NCBI GenBank assembly: GCA_900551355.1
Contig: URVR01000027.1
Coordinates: forward strand, 1-14,109
From: an uncultured Eubacteriales bacterium
Lineage (GTDB): Bacteria > Bacillota > Clostridia > Oscillospirales > Oscillospiraceae
Reading direction: 5' to 3'
Length of the DNA stretch: 14,109 nt
Part shown: piece after piece, positions 1-5,497 of the stretch
Numbering within the stretch: position 1 is the first letter of the stretch
Layout: each line of letters opens with the position of its first letter
The notes under the pieces: model-generated
Told to the model about the DNA's origin: nothing
The model's database searches: none
What the model saw: only the letters and a program-made list of their open reading frames with translations
Made by a program: the position numbers and the translations under genes

Positions 1-40
1 TATGCGATCGTCGGCAGCGTCAGATGTGTATAAGAGACAG
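1..40 (+). other. Nextera sequencing adapter (artefact)
   Basis: Bases 1-7 are TATGCGA, the end of an i5 index (the full index TTATGCGA is readable at the right end). Bases 8-21 are TCGTCGGCAGCGTC, the Nextera read-1 adapter. Bases 22-40 are AGATGTGTATAAGAGACAG, the 19-bp Tn5 mosaic end. This is library adapter left in the assembly, so genomic sequence starts at base 41. An open frame entered through it begins with the tell-tale peptide MCIRDR. Confidence 0.98.
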
Positions 41-41
41 G

Positions 42-248
42 TACATGATCCGGCAGTCCGGTCGTTTCGAGTATGATGAAAATCTGGATGCGTTCTACGA
101 CTACGAAGGCTATGCTCTGCAGCGCATGAGCGAGGAGGACGGAATGTTCACCGACCGGGGCTATATCACCTACAAGGGCTATACCAGTCTGGCGGAGATC
201 ATGGATGGCAGTCAGAGCAGATGTATGGAGATGGGAGGCATGGCATGA
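42..248 (+). CDS. ArdA-like antirestriction protein, C-terminal end (5' truncated by contig end)
   Basis: The last 68 codons of a gene whose 5' part lies beyond the contig end; codons before base 42 are adapter. ArdA proteins are acidic DNA mimics that protect incoming mobile DNA from type I restriction enzymes. What is visible is a very acidic, tyrosine-rich tail containing YDYEGYALQRMSEEDG (about 74-121 in nucleotide terms) followed by a T-x-x-G turn, the pattern I associate with ArdA C-termini. The remainder reads GYITYKGYTSLAEIMDG. Its TGA (246-248) overlaps the ATG of the next gene in an ATGA arrangement, so the two are translationally coupled. The family call rests on motif memory over a short fragment and could be wrong; a generic acidic ICE protein is the alternative. 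Confidence 0.45.
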   Translation, partial: YMIRQSGRFEYDENLDAFYDYEGYALQRMSEEDGMFTDRGYITYKGYTSLAEIMDGSQSRCMEMGGMA

Positions 249-1165
249 TCATTCAGGCGGAACTGAAGCGAAAGCGGTCTGAGTACGAAGGCGAAGCCTG
301 CGCCGTGGATAAGGTTATCGAGCTGCCCACCCAACGGTTTAATCAGTTCAGCCATGCTCTGCTGGCGGACTATGATTTCATCGCAGAGAGCAAAAATGAC
401 ATTCGGCACGATGATGCTGCCAGGCACTGTCTGCTCATCCTCGATGCGGACGGAATAGACGGATTTCTTGTTGACCCGCAGGGGTACAACTACGCAAGGT
501 ACAGTGCTTTCATTCCCAACGCACGCAGTCTGCTGACACCGGATATGGCAATTGACCGCAGTTACCTATCATCGGCAAAACCTTGGTGGGACGAGGACCG
601 AGATGAAATGCTCCGCATGACGTTGCACGTCGATGGAAAGCCGGACTACACCCTCATCCTCCCTGCTGACGAGAAATACCTCGATGCTGTGAAGTCTTAC
701 CTCGACATCAATGTCTTTGCGGATGCGATGCTTTGTGACATTCGTTTCAAGGTGCCGTATATCGGTGAGTTGATCTGCGACACGGATTGCCCCGCTGTGG
801 AGGATTACAACGACTTTGCAGAAAAGCTGGAGGCCATCTGGCAGAAGGATGGGATGCTTCTGACCTACGCCGCTGTGCTGGATGCCGAACGACCGGAAAC
901 CCTGCACCGAGCCGTAGAGCTCCTACAAGATCTGGATAACTACCAGCGCATCACGGAGGGTGCCTACGGATATGGTCAACAGCGCTTACAGGAAACGCTG
1001 GGGCTGGATGATGAGGCCATCTATGAGCTGGACGGCTACATGGATTTTGAGAAATACGGTCAGGACTGCATGGAAAACGACTGCGTGACAAAAACAGAGT
1101 TCGGCCTGCTGCGCCGCTTGGACCCGCCGTTCCCTGTGCAGCAGCAGGGACAGAGGATGATGTAA
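245..1165 (+). CDS. ArdA-like / conjugative-element accessory protein
   Basis: A 306-residue acidic soluble protein with no signal peptide or membrane segment. The start is the ATG at 245, preceded by GGGAGG at 233-238 with a 6-base spacer; the earlier in-frame ATG at 221 lacks a comparable site. The first 100 residues (MIIQAELKRKRSEYEG to about FIPNARSLL) resemble a domain common in clostridial ICE proteins, possibly DUF6329. The C-terminal half (from about IPYIGEL-type segment VPYIGELICDTDCPAVEDYN) is ArdA-like, with alternating acidic helices and the tail YMDFEKYGQDCMENDC. That tail parallels the tail of the gene just upstream, suggesting related folds in tandem. The likely role is protection of the element against host restriction, or an unknown early transfer function. 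It is followed by a hairpin at 1170-1201. Confidence 0.5.
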   Translation: MIIQAELKRKRSEYEGEACAVDKVIELPTQRFNQFSHALLADYDFIAESKNDIRHDDAARHCLLILDADGIDGFLVDPQGYNYARYSAFIPNARSLLTPDMAIDRSYLSSAKPWWDEDRDEMLRMTLHVDGKPDYTLILPADEKYLDAVKSYLDINVFADAMLCDIRFKVPYIGELICDTDCPAVEDYNDFAEKLEAIWQKDGMLLTYAAVLDAERPETLHRAVELLQDLDNYQRITEGAYGYGQQRLQETLGLDDEAIYELDGYMDFEKYGQDCMENDCVTKTEFGLLRRLDPPFPVQQQGQRMM

Positions 1166-1169
1166 GCAA

Positions 1170-1201
1170 AAGCGGCTCGATCCGTTTGGATCAAGCCGCT
1201 T
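1170..1201. terminator. Hairpin between convergent genes, possible bidirectional terminator
   Basis: AAGCGGCT-CGATCC (1170-1183) pairs with GGATCA-AGCCGCTT (1188-1201): a 14-bp stem with one mismatch and the loop GTTT. It starts 5 bases after the ArdA-like stop codon. There is no T-run on the plus side and only TTTTGC on the minus side, so it is a weak intrinsic terminator in either direction. Confidence 0.5.
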
Positions 1202-1225
1202 GATAAGCAGACAAACTGGAATTGT

Positions 1226-1771
1226 CTAAAATAGTAAAGCCGTACCACTTACTATTTTTTCTTTTACTGCTGAAACAGTATCTTTGATTGAATGCGTAGT
1301 TGTATCTATAACATTTAATTCATAGATTCCTAAATTGGAAAATTGATTCCACATTGTTTCAACTAATTCAATATTTGTTTCTCTGTCTAACTTTGAGCGT
1401 TCGATAGCTCGCTTCATAGTTTCTTCTTTACTTGCCCTTAAAACGATATAGTGTACTTCATAATGCTCTTGAACAATGTTGAGCCACGGCTCTAAAAACC
1501 ACGGTCCTACAATGCCATCTACAATTACATCATATCCACCACGAGCATATCGCTTCGCAGCTTCTAAAAACGCTTCAATGACAATCAAATTTTGCTCATT
1601 TGATTCTGGCAAATGCGGTGGTATTGCCCCTTTACTCAAATAATGATAAAAGTCATCTGTGTGCATATGCACAGACTTTTCCAAATCTGATTCTTTTGCA
1701 ACAGCAGATGCCGTTGTAGTTTTTCCTGTCCCCGGCGCACCTGTGATTACAATAATTCTCCCTTGATTCAT
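1226..1771 (-). CDS. P-loop kinase / AAA-type small ATP-binding protein
   Basis: A 181-residue soluble protein with a Walker A motif GAPGTGKTT at residues 10-18 right after a hydrophobic strand (RIIVITGAPG). It has an acidic HTDDFYHYL segment near residue 36, a second strand DVIVDGIVGPWF near residue 81 that fits a Walker B or substrate-binding strand, and a LID-like arginine stretch (RAIERSKLDRET). This matches the AAA_33 or chloramphenicol-phosphotransferase-like family of small-molecule kinases, so the protein probably phosphorylates a small substrate, which cannot be told from sequence. The start ATG at 1769-1771 has GGAGG at 1782-1786 (10-base spacer) and a strong promoter. The gene is far more AT-rich than the core genes of this window and lies opposite to its neighbours, which suggests a transferred cargo gene. 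An antibiotic-inactivating role is possible but unproven. Confidence 0.7.
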   Translation of the reverse strand: MNQGRIIVITGAPGTGKTTTASAVAKESDLEKSVHMHTDDFYHYLSKGAIPPHLPESNEQNLIVIEAFLEAAKRYARGGYDVIVDGIVGPWFLEPWLNIVQEHYEVHYIVLRASKEETMKRAIERSKLDRETNIELVETMWNQFSNLGIYELNVIDTTTHSIKDTVSAVKEKIVSGTALLF

Positions 1772-1809
1772 CTATATTTTACCTCCACAAATCCCGATTA
1801 GTTTGCCAC

Positions 1810-1840
1810 ATTATAGCATACCCCCAAAAAAACGTGTAAA
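1810..1840 (-). promoter_or_regulatory. Sigma70-type promoter of the P-loop kinase gene
   Basis: On the minus strand TTTACA (1835-1840) and TATAAT (1810-1815) are separated by 19 bases, and TGC directly before TATAAT makes an extended -10. It lies about 38 bases upstream of the ATG. Confidence 0.65.
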
Positions 1841-1872
1841 GCCAAATTCCACACCGAAAGGAGAGCTTAACC

Positions 1873-1977
1873 TTGAAAGATGCAACGCAATTTCATATCC
1901 GACCAGCCCGCCCGGAGGAGGCGGGCTTATTTTATACCCCACACCCCGAAGAAGATAAGCGGCTGGGTAGGGAATGA
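1873..1977 (+). pseudogene. Truncated conjugative-element gene, first 34 codons
   Basis: A TTG start at 1873 sits 9 bases after AAGGAG (1858-1863) and opens a frame reading KDATQFHIRPARPEEAGLF, then YTPHPEEDKRLG, and stops at TGA 1975-1977 immediately after RE. I recognise this opening (…HIRPARPEE…PHPEEDKRLG…) as that of a longer hypothetical protein common in clostridial ICEs, which normally continues for well over 100 residues. Here it is cut after RLG, at about base 1968, exactly where the AT-rich phosphotransferase remnant begins. It is therefore read as a gene broken by insertion or deletion. Family memory rather than a database match supports this. Confidence 0.55.
1905..1927 (+). promoter_or_regulatory. 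GC-rich hairpin inside the truncated leader
   Basis: AGCCCGCC (1905-1912) and GGCGGGCT (1920-1927) form a perfect 8-bp stem around the loop CGGAGGA, followed by TATTTTATA. The loop displays a GGAGG ribosome-binding-like sequence. It may be an attenuator or simply the coding sequence of PARPEEAG; there is no evidence to decide. Confidence 0.35.
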
Positions 1978-2305
1978 TAAGCAACTTTACATTATTGATT
2001 TTAACAGAAATGACTTTGGAGATCCGTGGGAAGAATTTAACCGCATTGTGTGGTGTGCTCAAGCTGCTCCTTTATTTGCAACCGGAATGGTAAACGGGTA
2101 CTTCGATAATGATGTGCCGGTTCAGTTTTGGGAGTTGCTCGCACTTTATATCAGCAGTAATACTTTATCTTCTGTGCCTTGGGCAATTCCTTTTGGTCAG
2201 AGCAAAATTCAAGTAATGGTAAATCAAGCAAAAGATGTACTAAGTTGGTATGATAATATGACAAAACCCGTTCCAACTTGGTACAAAGAAGTTATAAACA
2301 AATAA
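1968..2305 (+). pseudogene. Aminoglycoside-phosphotransferase-family gene, C-terminal remnant
   Basis: The frame ending at TAA 2303-2305 encodes about 112 residues that look like the C-lobe of an APH/choline-kinase-fold phosphotransferase (PF01636-like). LYIIDFNRNDFGDPWEEF carries the Mg-binding IDF[D/N] motif and the following G-D-P-x-x-E-F segment, and it continues with LLALYISSNTLSSVPWAIPF and WYDNMTKPVPTWY. The N-lobe and the catalytic HGDxxxxN loop that should precede it are absent. Upstream of about 1968 the same frame only reads the out-of-frame leader of the previous broken gene, so the apparent ATG at 1880 is not a genuine start. The gene is AT-rich, like the nearby kinase gene. It cannot be catalytically active as it stands. 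The specific substrate of the ancestor is unknown. Confidence 0.7.
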
Positions 2306-2345
2306 TACGAAGCATACGTCACCGAGTCCATAGGGATAGCGAGCA

Positions 2346-2386
2346 TCGGATTGTGACAACACAATCCGAAAAGGAGTCAAATGTAA
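2346..2386 (+). other. Perfect hairpin followed by SD and start-stop ATGTAA
   Basis: TCGGATTGTG (2346-2355) and CACAATCCGA (2360-2369) form a perfect 10-bp stem with a 4-base loop. It is followed by AAGGAG (2371-2376), a 4-base spacer and ATG TAA (2381-2386). No longer gene starts here. It may be a leftover 5' region of a lost gene of the mobile element. Confidence 0.35.
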
Positions 2387-2391
2387 AGCAG

Positions 2392-2441
2392 TTGGGGCAC
2401 CTTCCTTACGGAGGGTGCCCCAAGGGTGGTCTTGTTTTTTT
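2392..2441 (+). terminator. Strong hairpin with delayed T-run
   Basis: Bases 2392-2405 pair with 2410-2423: ten perfect pairs TTGGGGCACC/GGTGCCCCAA, then TTCC with GGAG through one wobble pair, and loop TTAC. A run of seven T lies at 2435-2441, about 11 bases beyond the stem, so it is an imperfect plus-strand terminator. Confidence 0.5.
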
Positions 2442-2487
2442 GGAATGTACCGCGGGCCGAGGCTCGAAAGGGCACGAGCGCAGCGAG

Positions 2488-2511
2488 AAAAACGTGCCGG
2501 GGGCACGTTTT
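2488..2511 (-). terminator. Intrinsic terminator of lepA
   Basis: AAAACGTGCC (2489-2498) and GGCACGTTTT (2502-2511) form a perfect 10-bp stem with loop GGG. On the minus strand the stem ends in TTTTT (2488-2492). It lies 40 bases after the lepA stop codon. Confidence 0.75.
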
Positions 2512-2550
2512 GGTGCCCGTGTGCGCTTCGCGGCGGGGAGGGCAAAAAGA

Positions 2551-4359
2551 TCAGTCGCTGTCCAGCTTGAGGACGGCCATGAACGCCTCCGTGGGCACCT
2601 GCACCGTGCCCAGGTTGCGCATTTTCTTCTTGCCCTCTTTCTGCTTCTCCAACAGCTTCTTCTTGCGGGTGATGTCGCCGCCGTAGCACTTGGCCAGCAC
2701 GTCCTTGCGCATGGCCTTCACCGTCTCGCGGGCGATGATGCGTCCGCCGATGGCCGCCTGAATGGGCACCTCGAACAGCTGGCGGGGGATGTTCTCCTTC
2801 AGCTTCTCGCACAGGCGGCGGGCACGGGGATACGCCTTGTCCCGGTGGGCGATGAAGCTCAGGGCGTCCACGCCGTCGCCGTTGAGCAGCAGGTCCACCT
2901 TCACCAGATCGCTGGTGCGGTAGCCGGACAGCTCATAGTCCAGAGAGGCGTAGCCCTTGGTGTTGGCCTTCAGCGTGTCGAAGAAGTCGTAGATGATCTC
3001 GTTCAGCGGCATCTGGTAATGCAGCTCCACCAGGTGGGTGTCCAGATACTGCATGTCCTTGAACTCGCCGCGGCGCTCCTGGCACATGGGCATGATGTTG
3101 CCCACGAAGTCCTGGGGGGAGATGATGGACACCTTCACATACGGCTCCTCCGCGTGCTCGATGGTGCCGGGATCCGGGTAGTTGTGGGGGTTATCCACCT
3201 TGACCATGGTGCCGTCGGACTTATAGACGTGGTAGATGACGCTGGGCAGCGTGGTCACAAGGTCCAGATTGAACTCCCGTTCCAGCCGCTCCTGGATGAT
3301 CTCCATGTGGAGCATGCCCAGGAAGCCGCAGCGGAAGCCGAAGCCCAGCGCCACAGAGGATTCCGGCTCGAAGGTCAGGGAGGCGTCGTTGAGCTGGAGC
3401 TTTTCCAGCGCGTCCCGGAGGTCGGGGTATTTGCTGCCGTCCTCGGTGTAGATGCCGCAGTAGACCATGGACTGGGCGGGGCGGTAGCCGGGCAGCGGCT
3501 CCGACGCCGGGTCGGCGGCGTCGGTGATGGTGTCGCCCACCCGGGTGTCCTTGACGTTCTTGATGCTGGCGGTGAAATAGCCCACCTCACCGGCCTGCAG
3601 GCAGTCCGTCGGCTCGTTGCCCAGAGGCTTGAGGTAGCCGCACTCCAGAATGGTGTACTCCGCGCCGGAGGCCATCATCCGGACGGTCTGCCCCTTGCGG
3701 ATGGTGCCCTCCATGATGCGGAACAGTACCACCACGCCTACATAGGGGTCGTACTGGCTGTCGAACACCAGCGCCCGCAGCGGCGCCTTGGGGTCGCCCT
3801 TGGGGGCGGGCACGTTCTGCACCACGTCCTCCAGCACAGCGTCGATGTTGATGCCCAGCTTGGCGGAGATCTCCGGCGCCTCCAGCGCCGGCAGGCCGAT
3901 GATGTCCTCCACCTCCTGCTTGGCCTTCAGGGGGTCGGCGGCGGGCAGGTCGATCTTGTTGAACACCGGCAGGATCTCCAGATCGTGGTCCATGGCCAGG
4001 TAGGTGTTGGCCAGCGTCTGGGCCTCCACGCCCTGGGTGGCGTCCACCACCAGCAGCGCGCCCTCGCAGGCCGCCAGGGAGCGGCTGACCTCGTAGTTGA
4101 AGTCCACATGGCCCGGCGTGTCGATGAGGTTCAGGGCGTAGGTCTCGCCGTCCTGCGCCTTGTAGAAGATCTGTACGGCCCGGGACTTGATGGTGATGCC
4201 CCGCTCGCGCTCCAGATCCATGTTGTCCAGCAGCTGGTTCTCCATCTCACGCTCCGGCACGGCGTTGCACTTCTCCAGCAGGCGGTCCGCCAGCGTGGAT
4301 TTACCATGGTCGATGTGGGCGATGATGGAAAAGTTGCGGATATGGGATTGGTCAAACAT
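2551..4359 (-). CDS. lepA: Elongation factor 4 (LepA), ribosomal back-translocase GTPase
   Basis: A complete 602-residue protein, the usual length for EF-4, a translation GTPase that binds the ribosome and influences elongation or initiation under stress. G motifs are intact: G1 AHIDHGKST at residues 14-22, G2 RGIT at 53-56, G3 DTPGH at 80-84 and G4 NKID at 134-137. The LepA-specific C-terminus is present (SFIAHRDKAYPRARRLCEKL, IPRQLFEVPIQAAIGGRIIA, KCYGGDITRKKKLLEKQKEG). The start is the ATG at 4357-4359, with GGAGG at 4369-4373 and 9 bases between; the in-frame TTG at 4365 lies only 3 bases from the SD and is rejected. It begins 33 bases after an XRE regulator gene on the same strand and most likely shares its transcript, an uncommon partner for lepA. 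Confidence 0.98.
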   Translation of the reverse strand: MFDQSHIRNFSIIAHIDHGKSTLADRLLEKCNAVPEREMENQLLDNMDLERERGITIKSRAVQIFYKAQDGETYALNLIDTPGHVDFNYEVSRSLAACEGALLVVDATQGVEAQTLANTYLAMDHDLEILPVFNKIDLPAADPLKAKQEVEDIIGLPALEAPEISAKLGINIDAVLEDVVQNVPAPKGDPKAPLRALVFDSQYDPYVGVVVLFRIMEGTIRKGQTVRMMASGAEYTILECGYLKPLGNEPTDCLQAGEVGYFTASIKNVKDTRVGDTITDAADPASEPLPGYRPAQSMVYCGIYTEDGSKYPDLRDALEKLQLNDASLTFEPESSVALGFGFRCGFLGMLHMEIIQERLEREFNLDLVTTLPSVIYHVYKSDGTMVKVDNPHNYPDPGTIEHAEEPYVKVSIISPQDFVGNIMPMCQERRGEFKDMQYLDTHLVELHYQMPLNEIIYDFFDTLKANTKGYASLDYELSGYRTSDLVKVDLLLNGDGVDALSFIAHRDKAYPRARRLCEKLKENIPRQLFEVPIQAAIGGRIIARETVKAMRKDVLAKCYGGDITRKKKLLEKQKEGKKKMRNLGTVQVPTEAFMAVLKLDSD

Positions 4360-4392
4360 ATGCAAAAGCCTCCTTTGGGAACCCCGATTCTC

Positions 4393-5046
4393 TTATGGTC
4401 TTGCCGCCAGCTCGTCCACATTGTGGACCACCTGCGCCGTGCTCTGCCCCAGTCCGGGGGCGGCGGTGAGCGCGTCGGAGGTCAGCTCCGGCATCTGCTC
4501 CGCACCGGCCAGCGCCCGCAGGTACGCCGCGCGGCTGCGCAGCATGGCCGCGTCCACCGCGCCGGCGTCGAAATCCACCGGGTCGGTGGCGAAAAAGTCC
4601 TCGTTGCCGCCGCTGCGCCGGTACAGGTGCCGCAGCAGGGTGTACAGCGCCGTGCTGAGGCAGTCGCCGGCGGCGGTGATGGCCGCCCGGTCGCCCCACT
4701 TGCCCAGCAGGTCGAACAGCACGCCGGTGGTGTTCACCACCAGCTTCTTTTGCAGCGTGGCCAGAATACTGCCCTTCAGCGTGCCCTTTTCATCGCTGGC
4801 GTCGTACAGCTCCGCCGCCTCGATGATGGAGCCGTCCCGGGAGTTGGTGCGCCCCAGCAGGAAGTCCGCCGACACATGATAGAAGTCGCAGGCCCGGGCC
4901 ACGAAGGCCAGTCCCGGCTCCCGGATGCCGTTTTCATAGTGGCTCAGCAGTGCCTGGCTGATGCCCAGGGCCGCCGCCGCCTTCCGCTGGCTGATGCCCA
5001 TCTCCTGCCGCAGCAGGCTCAGTGTTCTGGAAAAATCCGTTGCCAT
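4393..5046 (-). CDS. XRE-family transcriptional regulator
   Basis: A 217-residue protein with an N-terminal Cro/C1-type helix-turn-helix at about residues 8-62 (GISQRKAAAALGISQALLSH, then YENGIREPGLAFVARACDFY, ending HVSADFLLG). The remaining 150 residues (IIEAAELYDASDEKGTLKGS and onward) are helical and unrecognised. They could be a ligand or oligomerisation domain. The ATG at 5044-5046 is chosen over an in-frame GTG at 5055, because a GGGGTG stretch lies 6 bases before the ATG. Its own promoter is overlapped by two 20-bp direct repeats, a typical arrangement for self-repression. The only gene downstream in the apparent operon is lepA, so the regulator may tie EF-4 supply to some signal. The target set is unknown. 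Confidence 0.88.
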   Translation of the reverse strand: MATDFSRTLSLLRQEMGISQRKAAAALGISQALLSHYENGIREPGLAFVARACDFYHVSADFLLGRTNSRDGSIIEAAELYDASDEKGTLKGSILATLQKKLVVNTTGVLFDLLGKWGDRAAITAAGDCLSTALYTLLRHLYRRSGGNEDFFATDPVDFDAGAVDAAMLRSRAAYLRALAGAEQMPELTSDALTAAPGLGQSTAQVVHNVDELAARP

Positions 5047-5063
5047 CTCTCTCACCCCGTCAA

Positions 5064-5083
5064 ATTTTATACAGCCCGTAAAT
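5064..5083. repeat. Direct repeat copy 1 at the XRE promoter (putative operator)
   Basis: ATTTTATACAGCCCGTAAAT. It matches copy 2 at 18 of 20 positions and lies 28 bases from it. It covers the region of the minus-strand transcription start, just downstream of the -10. Confidence 0.7.
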
Positions 5084-5110
5084 CATACCCTATTTTATAC
5101 AGCTTGTAAA
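5082..5110 (-). promoter_or_regulatory. Promoter of the XRE-lepA operon
   Basis: On the minus strand the -35 is TTTACA (5105-5110) and the -10 is TATGAT (5082-5087), with an exact 17-base spacer. The -35 lies inside direct repeat copy 2, and copy 1 covers the end of the -10 and the predicted start, so a protein on the repeats would block RNA polymerase. Confidence 0.7.
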
Positions 5111-5111
5111 T
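5092..5111. repeat. Direct repeat copy 2 at the XRE promoter (putative operator)
   Basis: ATTTTATACAGCTTGTAAAT. It is identical to copy 1 apart from CC to TT at positions 12-13 of the unit. It overlaps the -35 of the minus-strand promoter and ends 29 bases short of the -35 of the divergent plus-strand promoter. Confidence 0.7.
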
Positions 5112-5139
5112 GACTTTTTCATCCGGTGGACGGAAAAAT

Positions 5140-5168
5140 TTGCACCGCCTCCGCGGCTGTGCTACAAT
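5140..5168 (+). promoter_or_regulatory. Promoter of the ABM monooxygenase-tatD operon
   Basis: TTGCAC (5140-5145), 17-base spacer, TACAAT (5163-5168), with TGC before the -10 hexamer (extended -10). The gene's GGAGGT follows at 5185-5190. Confidence 0.7.
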
Positions 5169-5195
5169 AGGGCAAAATCACTTCGGAGGTGCATC

Positions 5196-5495
5196 ATGGA
5201 AGAACAACTGACTCTGTATGTGCGCTATACGGCCAATGACGGCTGCCGCGAGGCCTTCGTCCGAGAGATCGTGGAGGCGGGCATCCTCACCCTGATCCGT
5301 CAGGAGGCGGGCTGTCTGGCCTACGACTACTACTTCTCCGCCCAGGACGAGAACGTGGTGCTGCTCATCGAGCGGTGGGAGAGCGCGGAACACCAGCGCA
5401 TCCACATGCAGCAGCCCCACATGACCCGTCTGCGGGAGATCAAGGACAAGTACATCGCCGCCACCAAGCTGGGCCGCGTCCGGCTGGAGGACTGA
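5196..5495 (+). CDS. Putative quinol monooxygenase / ABM-domain protein
   Basis: A 99-residue single-domain protein of the antibiotic-biosynthesis-monooxygenase (dimeric alpha+beta barrel, YgiN-like) type. It has an N-terminal strand LTLYVRYTA, then a helix REAFVREIVEAGILTLIRQE, the hallmark GCLAYDYYFSAQDENVVLLI, and the strand-turn ERWESAEHQRIHMQQPHM carrying the conserved E-x-W and H residues of the family. Members oxidise quinols or act as stress-related small oxidoreductases without cofactor; the substrate here is unknown. GGAGGT sits 5 bases before the ATG. Its TGA (5493-5495) is 2 bases from the tatD start, and the tatD SD lies in its last codons, so the two are co-translated from one promoter. 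Confidence 0.88.
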   Translation: MEEQLTLYVRYTANDGCREAFVREIVEAGILTLIRQEAGCLAYDYYFSAQDENVVLLIERWESAEHQRIHMQQPHMTRLREIKDKYIAATKLGRVRLED

Positions 5496-5497
5496 CC

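Larger units (their letters stand above)
41..2385. mobile_element. Probable decayed ICE/accessory segment
   Basis: This stretch carries two ArdA-like genes in tandem, an AT-rich P-loop kinase gene, the start of a gene of a type I associate with clostridial conjugative elements, and a beheaded phosphotransferase gene. Base composition shifts several times: GC-moderate to about 1210, clearly AT-rich at 1226-1840 and about 1978-2305, then GC-rich from about 2440. Such mixing of anti-restriction genes, resistance-type cargo and gene fragments is typical of integrative conjugative element accessory DNA. The left limit is the contig end. The right limit is uncertain and placed in the non-coding stretch before the hairpin at 2392. 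No integrase, relaxase, oriT or att repeat was recognised, so this call is inference from content. Confidence 0.45.

Noticed and set aside
24..41. ATG start at base 24 for the first gene
   Set aside because: The ATG and the following MCIRDR codons lie in the Nextera adapter, not in genomic DNA.
1880..2305. A normal 141-residue protein
   Set aside because: The first 29 codons are the wrong frame of another gene's start, and the rest is the C-lobe of a phosphotransferase lacking its catalytic loop.
4360..4365. TTG at 4363-4365 as lepA start
   Set aside because: Only 3 bases separate it from the GGAGG; the ATG at 4359 has the right spacing and gives the usual MFDQSHIRNFSIIAHIDHG-type N-terminus.
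2278..5109. A 943-codon open frame on the plus strand opposite lepA and the XRE gene
   Set aside because: It is an antisense shadow of GC-rich codons: low-complexity His/Val/Gln/Arg/Leu-rich translation, no domain, no suitable SD, and it overlaps two convincing genes.
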